Under the pieces are notes generated by a model that saw nothing but the letters and a program-made list of their open reading frames with translations, searched no databases and was not told the origin of the DNA. A stretch of DNA of 64,000 nt, from assembly GCF_000020645.1 (NCBI RefSeq), contig NC_011060.1, forward strand, positions 1,440,501-1,504,500, read 5' to 3'. Position 1 is the first letter of the stretch; each line of letters begins with the position of its first letter. This stretch comes from Pelodictyon phaeoclathratiforme BU-1. GTDB taxonomy: Bacteria; Bacteroidota; Chlorobiia; Chlorobiales; Chlorobiaceae. Made by a program: the position numbers and the translations under genes. Of the stretch, positions 35,831 through 44,412 are shown piece after piece.

Positions 35831-37624
35831 TTATCTTTTATTCACTTTGAGATCGCAAGACCAACGCTTTCGAAGCCAATCAATATGTCTACGTCCCGAA
35901 ACATAGTCAGACCAAACTACGTAGAACCTCCAGCATAGCGATGCTAGCCACCAAGTAGCAAAAATAAATGCGAGTCGTAATACATCATTTGCGATATCCT
36001 GAAGTTTGTCTGTGTGCCATGGAATTAGCGAACCAATAAGACAGCATACACTAAGTAGCACAATAACAAATTTTCGCGAACGTTTCTGATTCACAAAACC
36101 GAACCCGAGTTGCAAAATAGCCACCCCTATCAGAAAGGAGTACCAATAATTAATATGGTTATTGAAATAATTGTTATACTCACCCCCGGAGTATAGCAAT
36201 GGGAAAAGAACTGTCGCTATAATCGTAAAGAAAGCTAAAAAAACTTCAACAATGCGAAACGGCCGACGAGATGCAACAAGCGTCGAGCCAACTACAACTT
36301 CAAGAAAGATCTGCAGCCCGACAAACATACCTAAACTAAAAGTTCCAACACGGGATAAGGGTGTTCGCCCGAATCCCGCCTCATACCAAAAAATAATTTG
36401 CCAACCGGTCGTGATAGAGAATAGCACAGGCAAGAGAAATACCCAAGGGTGCCAAGACAAACTAAGCTCCGAACTTTTCAGATGTGATATCCCATCTGAC
36501 ATGGTTGATTTATCGTCTATAAATGGATCTACTTTGCTGAGCGCCTTAATACGCCCTGTCCACACATCGAAAAGATGAGTATTTTTCCAATAGGCCAAGT
36601 GAGCACCTCCCGGCCATGAATTAGTATTGAATGTTATTTCTTGTGGAGCACTGGATAAGAAAAGACCAGGAGCCTTGTCATTAACTAAATCGCGAGCAAT
36701 GTTAAGTGTAGATGCAATTGGATCGCCATTGTCTACGAAATTAATCCAGTGAATTCGTGGCCTATGTTCGTCTGCCACCACTGGGCGTTGCTCCAGTGTA
36801 CCTGAGTACTCTTCCCAAACTGATTTCCAAATTGGAAGAAATAAATCAATTGGAGATCCCATAGTGCAAAAACTTCCTAATTTTAGAAGCCAGGGTGGTT
36901 TTTCAGATCCAATTTTGTCAGCCTTAACTATGCCAAGCAGAGCAATCACGAAACCAAGACTGTGAGAAGATAGATGAATTTGATCTACATTTACCGAGGC
37001 TGCTTTTAAAGAAAGTGATTCCATTGCTGTATTAAAACGATGCATTATTTTTTCTCGTAAGTCAGAAAACTCCGAAAAGACGAGCAATGACCCAATGAAG
37101 TACCGAATAAATTCAATTAGCTCGTCCGTCTCAATACGATAACTACCAAGAATTAAACGCATTAATTGAAGACTCAGTATCGTGTCATCGACAATTCCTG
37201 TAGTGTAAAGAAGCTGGGTTTTTGATAGGCCCTTTCCATTGTATTTTGTTAAATCAATGTATGATATCTGCATAGGGATGCTTCTCGCCCATTCTGTCAG
37301 TGGAGGTACTACTGACGCAGCGTGCGTCTCAGCGATATCTGCCCAATGGATCTCAGAGAAAGCGTAGCCAGGAAGATAATCAAAGCGAGCCCATCCTACA
37401 CTATCAGGACCAAATTCACTATTAGAAATGCCATGTGGATATAATTGACTTGCGATATCTCCAAGCGGAACCACAATATCATGTCCGTTAACCCTCGCAA
37501 ACTGAGTAATCACACGCTGGACACTTGCAAGTGGCTGATGTTTTCCTATCCCATGCACCACTACTATTCCTTGAACTGGCGTCTCTGTAGTCATGAATCT
37601 ATCCTCTATTTCCATCTTATTCAT
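35831..37624 (-). CDS. Membrane-anchored alpha/beta hydrolase-like protein
   Basis: A 597-residue protein. Residues about 17-345 have alpha/beta-hydrolase features: the opening strand and oxyanion turn VVVHGIGKHQP, a nucleophile elbow HSLGF with S222, a candidate acid in NFVDNGD (D298/D301) and His342 in GGAHLAYW. Residues about 395-580 form about six membrane helices. It is thus a likely membrane-bound lipase or esterase. It may start at the ATG at 37594 instead. It lies 85 bp after the DUF4062-TPR gene and is transcribed with it and the methylase/helicase cluster, suggesting an effector role in that defence island (inference). Confidence 0.6.
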   Translation of the reverse strand: MNKMEIEDRFMTTETPVQGIVVVHGIGKHQPLASVQRVITQFARVNGHDIVVPLGDIASQLYPHGISNSEFGPDSVGWARFDYLPGYAFSEIHWADIAETHAASVVPPLTEWARSIPMQISYIDLTKYNGKGLSKTQLLYTTGIVDDTILSLQLMRLILGSYRIETDELIEFIRYFIGSLLVFSEFSDLREKIMHRFNTAMESLSLKAASVNVDQIHLSSHSLGFVIALLGIVKADKIGSEKPPWLLKLGSFCTMGSPIDLFLPIWKSVWEEYSGTLEQRPVVADEHRPRIHWINFVDNGDPIASTLNIARDLVNDKAPGLFLSSAPQEITFNTNSWPGGAHLAYWKNTHLFDVWTGRIKALSKVDPFIDDKSTMSDGISHLKSSELSLSWHPWVFLLPVLFSITTGWQIIFWYEAGFGRTPLSRVGTFSLGMFVGLQIFLEVVVGSTLVASRRPFRIVEVFLAFFTIIATVLFPLLYSGGEYNNYFNNHINYWYSFLIGVAILQLGFGFVNQKRSRKFVIVLLSVCCLIGSLIPWHTDKLQDIANDVLRLAFIFATWWLASLCWRFYVVWSDYVSGRRHIDWLRKRWSCDLKVNKR

Positions 37625-37709
37625 TGTGTGCTGCGAGATGCGTAGAATTTGTGAGAGACAATATTTTAATAAATATGAATAAAAGATAATATAATTAAAC
37701 TTCGAACTG

Positions 37710-40139
37710 TTATTCTATGACACTTACATCGATGCTTTTACACATATCTCTAAATTTTTTATTATGACCGATTAATATTGGAAATAAATTATATTTTCCA
37801 TAGATTACAAAATACCAATCACCATTAACAAAATGATCTATGCATTTCTTAAGGATATTTTGATGAGTTTCCTGCTCACAAGCAATCCAAATACTTAGGG
37901 GGTAATTTGCAGCAATATCATTCCAAGTCAAACCTTCATCGAATAGAAAGTGATATTTACCTACGTTGAATGAACAGTCAATATTTTCATCATAAAGAAA
38001 GACAATCGTTGGCATATGAGTACGGTAGTAACATCTCTTAAATAGCATATCCTGATAGCTACGCACATAAAAACCTCTACATTTTCTGACTTTTTCGTTT
38101 ATAAAATCTGGAGTAGCCTGTGGATATCCCATAGGATCAATAAAATCATTAATTGCGATGTCACCCGTTAATTGAAGCCCAGATGCAGTAGTAAGAAAAA
38201 GCGATATTTTTCCCGTACTCAAATCGGGAAATACTTCTTTTTCTAATTCTTTTATCAACCTATCGCCGTTTGTATCATAAATTTCAAGAGGCGGGCGATC
38301 ATAATAAGGGGGTCTACTATATATGTTAGCTATAGGGCCATACATCCCTTCTTGGATATGGTCCGGTGGACCTTCGGGAACTGGATAACACATTACTCCC
38401 GAACAGAGCCAAAGATATAGATAGGCGTGTTTGTTGTTCGTTAATATATCGATTGGTTTTGAACCTTGTAAATTGTTACCGCGTCTCTGGAGTATTCTTG
38501 CAAGATTTTGCGCTAAACATGTAATAGTACTTCCAGACTCGAAAAATATTCGTGAAAACTTTTCGATACCATATCCCTGAAGATCAACAAAAGCGGTTGC
38601 AAGAGCTTTTTTTTTCGAATCTAAAGATAAACGGGTAGAGATGTAGCTAAACTTGTTAAGTACTCTTACCACTTCTCGAGTCGTTAGACTTGCGGAAGAA
38701 AATAGCAAAATCGACTCAGCGAGGTCACGCTCTTCTCTTGTTTTATAGATGCCGTACTCATTTGCAATACCCTCTTTGCGGCCAAGGGCCTCATTGATGG
38801 TCAATGCTTTCAGGTACATCTCCTCAGCGCGGTCAAGCTCTCCTCTTGTCTGAAAGAGGTTACCGAGGTTACCATAGTCACTTGCCATACCCTCTTTGCG
38901 GTCAAGGGCCTCATTGATGGTCAATGCTTTCAAGTACATCTCCTCAGCGCGGTCAAGCTCTCCTCTTGTCTGAAAAAGGATTCCGAGGTTGCCGTAGTCA
39001 CTTGCCATACCCTCTTTGCTGTCAAGGGCCTTATTGATGGCCAATGCTTTCAGGTATATCTCCTCAGCGCAGTCAAGCTCTCCTTTTGTCTTGTAAAGGT
39101 TTCCGAGGTTACCGTAGTCACTTGCCATACCTTCTTTGTGGTCAAGGGACTCATTGATGGTCAATGCTTTCAGGTACATCTCCTCAGCGCGGTCAAGCTC
39201 TCCTCTTGTCTGAAAAAGGATTCCGAGGTTGCCGTATGCACTTGCTGTTTCGGTGTTTGTTTGTTCAGGACCGCTAATATTTAACCACTTGTTCAAAACC
39301 TGAAAGGCCGAAACAAAATCACCCGTACGATAGAAAAATTCATATCCGAGAGATAAAATTCTGATATCTTCTGTTTCTGTTATAAGTTCAGAGAATTTTT
39401 GCCGCGCATATTCAATCTTTCCCTCTTTTGATAATTCAGCGGCATCTTTCGCTGTTTGTAACTGAATCAGTTCCAATCTTAGGTGCGTTTTTTCCGCATC
39501 TTCATGGGCCAGCTCTGCTTCCAGCGCCTTTTGTTCTGCATAGGTTTTCGCCTTATTCACCTCTTCGACGACTGCCAACGGAAGAAGGACTATATCTCGT
39601 TGCTGGTCGGCTTTAGGTAGTTCTCCTTTAGCGTAGGCTCGAAGGTGGCGATCCACTTCGAGGATAAAACCCGCCTCATCGTCGAAATAGTGGTAAAGTA
39701 TTTTTCTGGTATTCTCTAAACTTTTTCTGAAATCAATTACCTTCTTTAGTTGAACTCCTGGATCACCCTCAACTGCTGCATCAACTCGTTTAAAGAAGAC
39801 AAAGATTTCAGGGGAACCCTCAGTTTGCCATCGACTCAAAGCTCTGTGATACTCTTCTTCAGTATATGATGTGTATGGCGCTGCGTCGGGCGCATCCTGA
39901 CCCCATCGTCTGTACATTGCCAGAATAAACACATCACATTTATCAATTTCTTTATTGATCACTCCCTGACTTCGACGACCCGTTGAGGCGAGCGTATCTT
40001 CCCAGCATAAGGGCTCAAATTCAACATTTGCGCCTTCACCAAAACCTGTATTGATTTGCTTAATTGCATCTTTAAAAAAACGGCGCTCGTTAGCGAGATC
40101 ACTTGGTGATGCCATAAAAACTGAAAATTTTCGCTTCAT
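37710..40139 (-). CDS. DUF4062 - coiled-coil - TPR protein with unknown C-terminal domain
   Basis: An 809-residue protein. Residues 1-100 match DUF4062 (FSVFMASPSDLANERRFF, the TIR/SEFIR-like fold family opening, followed by DVFILAMYRRWG and YTEEEYHRAL). Residues about 190-265 are coiled coil. Residues about 295-465 hold four to five 40-residue TPR units of the kinesin-light-chain type. The last 340 residues (CSGVMCYPVPEGP and after) are unlike anything I know. DUF4062 modules are found in STAND and TPR signalling proteins linked to phage sensing, so a sensor-effector role fits its place beside the large defence operon. Confidence 0.7.
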   Translation of the reverse strand: MKRKFSVFMASPSDLANERRFFKDAIKQINTGFGEGANVEFEPLCWEDTLASTGRRSQGVINKEIDKCDVFILAMYRRWGQDAPDAAPYTSYTEEEYHRALSRWQTEGSPEIFVFFKRVDAAVEGDPGVQLKKVIDFRKSLENTRKILYHYFDDEAGFILEVDRHLRAYAKGELPKADQQRDIVLLPLAVVEEVNKAKTYAEQKALEAELAHEDAEKTHLRLELIQLQTAKDAAELSKEGKIEYARQKFSELITETEDIRILSLGYEFFYRTGDFVSAFQVLNKWLNISGPEQTNTETASAYGNLGILFQTRGELDRAEEMYLKALTINESLDHKEGMASDYGNLGNLYKTKGELDCAEEIYLKALAINKALDSKEGMASDYGNLGILFQTRGELDRAEEMYLKALTINEALDRKEGMASDYGNLGNLFQTRGELDRAEEMYLKALTINEALGRKEGIANEYGIYKTREERDLAESILLFSSASLTTREVVRVLNKFSYISTRLSLDSKKKALATAFVDLQGYGIEKFSRIFFESGSTITCLAQNLARILQRRGNNLQGSKPIDILTNNKHAYLYLWLCSGVMCYPVPEGPPDHIQEGMYGPIANIYSRPPYYDRPPLEIYDTNGDRLIKELEKEVFPDLSTGKISLFLTTASGLQLTGDIAINDFIDPMGYPQATPDFINEKVRKCRGFYVRSYQDMLFKRCYYRTHMPTIVFLYDENIDCSFNVGKYHFLFDEGLTWNDIAANYPLSIWIACEQETHQNILKKCIDHFVNGDWYFVIYGKYNLFPILIGHNKKFRDMCKSIDVSVIE
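38761..39240 (-). repeat. Four 120-bp tandem repeats encoding TPR units
   Basis: The TPR region consists of units of exactly 120 bp that are more than about 90 percent identical to each other at the DNA level, differing in a few codons (for example YLKALTINEALDRKEGMA). The near-identity, including third positions, points to recent expansion or gene conversion, so unit number is likely to vary between strains. Confidence 0.85.
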
Positions 40140-40344
40140 ATTCTTGCAGAATTTCTTTTTTTTAATAGAAATGGCGCAGGGGTGAATTGTGTGCTACATT
40201 CAGCGTGGTTCTCTTCGCTACGTGTTTTACCCGTTACATGGCTTTATCAGGCTTTGTATTACTCGTTACTTTGTTGTCAAGGCTGATTTTCTATGCAAGC
40301 TATGTCTCAATTATCTGGCCTCGTTTGTGATGATAAATTTTCAC

Positions 40345-43300
40345 TCATATCAACGCCTCCGGTTTTGGTGGATGGCAGCAGGATGGGTCTGCTGGTGGTG
40401 GATTGAGTTTTGTTTGATATGGAATTCCGGTGCGAATCGCCTCGGCCATGGCGTCGTAGATCTCAAGGATCACCTCTTTTGTCCGGTAGGAGCCGTGTTC
40501 GGCTTCATCCTTTCGCTTGACAATGGGGAAGGAGTCCATAACGTGTTCGACTGCTTGGCGTGGAGTCGGAAAGTATCGTTTCAGCTCGATCAGTTCTTTG
40601 GATGATTCATCCTGCACGGCTCCTGCTGATTTTTCGGCACGTATCCATTCGCCATGTTTATCAGCCGTAAGGTAAAGATTGAAAAATGCTGCATCAAGTT
40701 CACAGCAAAGCAAGAATCGGCGATCTTCATTCCAGCGGAACGGAAGGCCGCTCCAGCCACAATCTTGCGCGAAGTATTCAAGATCCCATGCGGTGCAGGT
40801 AAGTTCAAGGAGTCGAGGGAGAAGCCAGTTACCCATTTCAGGCTGTAGTTTATCCCACAGTACAGGGCGAGAATAGGCGTCAGGATCAAGAAGAGGAAGT
40901 TGATTCAGATAACCATAGGTCAGATGTGTACCGCCAATTTTTTGCCTTGCTGAAAAATCAAGTGCGAAAGTCGACAGATTCAAAAGCAGCATTCCGATCT
41001 CTCTGGTTTGACGGTCAGAGAGCACAATTGGGCAGGTATGGCCAACACCATTTGGTGGCATAACCGAGAATATCGCTGTACGCTCATTCGTAGTGTTGGT
41101 AATATCCCTGAATCCCATTAACCATTGCTTATCCCACCTCTCCTCCAGCCGTGACAACACATCCTGTTCCGGAACCCAGTACCTTGGCATGACGAAAAAA
41201 TCAGATTGCTGTTTTTCTGCAAGAGTGACATCATGGGTATCATCATTATGGTCATAGGTTGCCCAACGATCGTCGAAATGATGAATCATTTTGGCTTCGT
41301 AAAGCGGTAGATACACCTCTCCATCCCGGTGAAAAATATTCCCCTTCAAGTGCCATCCATCACCCACCAGTTGCTCCCGCGTTCGGAAAAGGTGCGAGTC
41401 GTTCGACATGTCAAACATCCTGCTAAATCGTATTCCCCACGGATTCTGTTCTGGTGAACCTTCCTTGATGAGCACAGGAACCCGGCGATAAATCGCCTTG
41501 GTCAGTTCTGCATCGGCACGTGACCGGAAAATCGGGCAGGTTCTGGTATTCGGGTTCAGGAGGAGGATGTCCGCCGGGCTCAGGGTTATCTGACGGTCAG
41601 GATTTTTCAGGTCATCAACATCATGGGCAAAAAAGACAAAGACTGCTTCTCTGGCTGTTGGTGTTTCTCCTCCACCTGCTGTGAAGAGGCAGAATTTCAT
41701 TCTGCTATCAACAGCAGGAAATATTTTTTTCCTGTTTTCAAAATCAAACAGACTGACCAGGGACTGTTTTTCAATCAGATCCTGAAAGAAAAACTTTGTT
41801 GTATCGTCTGAAGCAATCCCGCTGGGAAGCACGGCCCCCATTCTTCCCTGTTGATTGAGTTGCGAGCGCATCAGTTCGGCAAAAACAGTATAAAGATTGA
41901 TATCACCCCTGCCGCAGAGCGGAAATCGGCCACTGTTGCGGAGAAAGTGACTTTCGCCCTCAGCTTTGCGCAATGAGGCAAGAAATTCATCCTGCAGCGC
42001 CGGGTTGGTGGCATTCAGCTCCCTGATCAACCTTTTTCTGGCTGATGCATTCGAAGCCATGGCGATTGCTTCGCATCGCTCAGCAAACCACTCTTTTTCC
42101 TGGAGTTTGACCCTTTCCCATGGTGGATTACCAAGAATGACGTCAAACCCTCCACGGGCATAGACTTCAGGATAGGCAAGGTGCCAGTGAAAAAACTGAT
42201 AGCTTTCTGCCAGCTTTTTGACCTCATCAACAATATTCTGATGCTCCCGAGTAAGATTTTGATCGAGAATATGGAGCAGGAGTGACTGCGTGATACCAAA
42301 AGCCGTTCGCTCTATTCCAGGTTCACTGAAAGATTTTTCAATAACGAATGCTGCACACCATGCATCTGCAACCATTTTTTTAATGCGGTACTCCTCTTCA
42401 TTTTCCAGATGAAAACGGGCTATTTTCTTGTCAAGAATGCTCTGAAGATCATCATCAGGCATCTCTTCGATGGCCAAGGCAGTGGCCTGCAGGTGCTGTT
42501 GTTGCTGCTCATCTTGCTGGGCAAAGAGCGGCCCAAGACCCTCTCTGGAACCACGATTCCATTTTTTCAGAACGGCACAAGCCTTTTTATTGTCACCCTC
42601 TATCGGTTTAAACGCCTCGTTGGGTAAACCCGCTGCTATCAGTTCAGGCGTGGTACCCATCAAACTGTTGCCAACCCTGATATGGTGCTCCAAAAAGGAG
42701 AGCGGTTTTCCGGGCTCCATGGCTTCCAGCCAGAGGCCAACCCGGCAAAGCTCTGCCGCCATCGGGTTGATGTCCACTCCAAAAATGCAATGTCCAATCA
42801 CTTCCCTCAGGGTGTGATGAAGCAGTTCGGGCGATGGCTCTTCGTCCCCCGCCCGCAACCGGGCAAGTCGGCGGGCTATCCGTTGTGCTGCAGCAATCAG
42901 AAAGTGACCACTGCCGCAAGCGGGATCGCATACTTTTAAAGCGAGTATCGACTTTTCCGGAGTGGTACTTTTTTCTGCTTCGTCAATATGCGGATCAAGG
43001 GCGCTCTGCAGCAAAGACTCCACCAATGCCGCATGAGTGTAGTAACTGCCGGTTGTCTTGCGTTCATTGCCTGCAGCGTGACGAAAATCAAAAAGTGGTG
43101 TTGGCAGCAAATCAGTGAAGGGATGCAATTCCAGCAGGCTTTCATAGACCGAGCCAAACTCTTCGGTGGCCAATCCCCCAAAGTTAACTGGCATGCGCTG
43201 GCCATTTTCAGGGAGAGTAAAGAAACAGAGTTGTTCCAGAGTGGAATAAAGGGCTTTATTGCTTAGCGTGCAGTGAGGAAGCAACCCGAGGTTCGCCGGG

Positions 43301-44412
43301 CTGAAGAGTTGGCCGCCAAGAAGAGTGGTGCCCAGAGCTGCAGCACCGTCTCTATCTTCAAAGAGGTGAAAGGTTGAAAGCAGTTGCAGCCAGCCGTCGC
43401 TGTAGCACGTGACCTGCAAACTGCGATTCCTGGCCTGGCGTCGCAGGCGCTCTATGCTGTAGTGCTGAACATAGATGGTGCTTTTTTTAGTCGCTGTACC
43501 TTTCGGAAATACCATCCCGCGCTCTTCAATCACCATCAAAAACAGCAGACGGTAAATCAGCCTGAGCAATTGGTTAAAATAGACATCTGGACGCAGCTCT
43601 CCTGAAGCGACCTGTTGGCGCAATTCATGATTTTCAGGATGCTCAAGAAAGCCCGTACCCAAAGTCTTAAGAGCCTCTTTAACGGCAAGACGCAACCCGT
43701 CACGGATGCGTGATCCCTGTTCGATTGTCTCCTGATGATAGCCTTCAAGCAGCGAGGTTGCTGAGGTCTCAATGGTCTGCGGCAAGCGCGTCACATGCAG
43801 CAGCCGGTAGAGCACGGCAAAGTCGGCAAAGAGACCGTCGGTAAAGATGCGGTCGAGGTCAAACTCCAGATAGGTGAGCTTGACCAGGCGGGAGCTGTCG
43901 CGCAGGAGGCGTAGCACCCGGCCATTGGTGACGATGCCGTAGAGTTGCTCGGTGAGGTTCAGGTACTCCTGCAGCATGGCGTGGGCCGACATTCGCAGGG
44001 CAGCTTTTTCGGGCTTTCGGTCGAGACCGGCGGGCTCGTTGCTGCCGGTAATGTGAATGGCGGCTCCGCCCCGGTTGGTGATGCGGTGGGAGATCGGGTA
44101 GAGCTTTGCGTTGAGTTCGATGCTCTTGGCCTCAAATTCCAGTTGGTAGCCAAGGAGCCCGAGCAGCGGCACCACCCAGAGGTTTCGGGTTTCGGTGGTG
44201 GCTGGCGACTCCTTTTTCAGTGTCTCAAGCTTGCGATTGAAGAGTCGCCAGTAGTCCTGGGCATCGGCCCACGCTCTTGCAATTTCCTCCTTGACTTTGA
44301 CCGATGGCTCCAGACCAAAATCGACCGGGCGCTGGCCTGCAATATCCTCAAGCTTTTCAAGAATATCGGGTGAGAGTATCGCCCCCTCAATGCGGATGGA
44401 TGGGTATATCAT
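40345..44412 (-). CDS. Large Eco57I-type N6-adenine methyltransferase (DrmMI-like)
   Basis: A 1355-residue protein. A long N-terminal region (YGIVTNGRVLRLLRD resembles that before type IIG methylase cores, but I see no D-ExK nuclease residues) leads to the SAM motif I DPACGSGHF (about residue 496) and catalytic motif IV NPPW (about 760). The C-terminal third should hold target recognition. It modifies adenine in DNA. It is the third gene of the coupled cluster, overlapping the SNF2 helicase by 4 bp. Size and layout match the methylase of class 1 DISARM (DrmMI), which marks host DNA as self. Confidence 0.85.
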   Translation of the reverse strand: MIYPSIRIEGAILSPDILEKLEDIAGQRPVDFGLEPSVKVKEEIARAWADAQDYWRLFNRKLETLKKESPATTETRNLWVVPLLGLLGYQLEFEAKSIELNAKLYPISHRITNRGGAAIHITGSNEPAGLDRKPEKAALRMSAHAMLQEYLNLTEQLYGIVTNGRVLRLLRDSSRLVKLTYLEFDLDRIFTDGLFADFAVLYRLLHVTRLPQTIETSATSLLEGYHQETIEQGSRIRDGLRLAVKEALKTLGTGFLEHPENHELRQQVASGELRPDVYFNQLLRLIYRLLFLMVIEERGMVFPKGTATKKSTIYVQHYSIERLRRQARNRSLQVTCYSDGWLQLLSTFHLFEDRDGAAALGTTLLGGQLFSPANLGLLPHCTLSNKALYSTLEQLCFFTLPENGQRMPVNFGGLATEEFGSVYESLLELHPFTDLLPTPLFDFRHAAGNERKTTGSYYTHAALVESLLQSALDPHIDEAEKSTTPEKSILALKVCDPACGSGHFLIAAAQRIARRLARLRAGDEEPSPELLHHTLREVIGHCIFGVDINPMAAELCRVGLWLEAMEPGKPLSFLEHHIRVGNSLMGTTPELIAAGLPNEAFKPIEGDNKKACAVLKKWNRGSREGLGPLFAQQDEQQQQHLQATALAIEEMPDDDLQSILDKKIARFHLENEEEYRIKKMVADAWCAAFVIEKSFSEPGIERTAFGITQSLLLHILDQNLTREHQNIVDEVKKLAESYQFFHWHLAYPEVYARGGFDVILGNPPWERVKLQEKEWFAERCEAIAMASNASARKRLIRELNATNPALQDEFLASLRKAEGESHFLRNSGRFPLCGRGDINLYTVFAELMRSQLNQQGRMGAVLPSGIASDDTTKFFFQDLIEKQSLVSLFDFENRKKIFPAVDSRMKFCLFTAGGGETPTAREAVFVFFAHDVDDLKNPDRQITLSPADILLLNPNTRTCPIFRSRADAELTKAIYRRVPVLIKEGSPEQNPWGIRFSRMFDMSNDSHLFRTREQLVGDGWHLKGNIFHRDGEVYLPLYEAKMIHHFDDRWATYDHNDDTHDVTLAEKQQSDFFVMPRYWVPEQDVLSRLEERWDKQWLMGFRDITNTTNERTAIFSVMPPNGVGHTCPIVLSDRQTREIGMLLLNLSTFALDFSARQKIGGTHLTYGYLNQLPLLDPDAYSRPVLWDKLQPEMGNWLLPRLLELTCTAWDLEYFAQDCGWSGLPFRWNEDRRFLLCCELDAAFFNLYLTADKHGEWIRAEKSAGAVQDESSKELIELKRYFPTPRQAVEHVMDSFPIVKRKDEAEHGSYRTKEVILEIYDAMAEAIRTGIPYQTKLNPPPADPSCCHPPKPEALI

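Noticed and set aside
38761..39240. Regular 120-bp repeats resembling a CRISPR-like array
   Set aside because: The units are contiguous, without unique spacers, and encode TPR repeats in frame.
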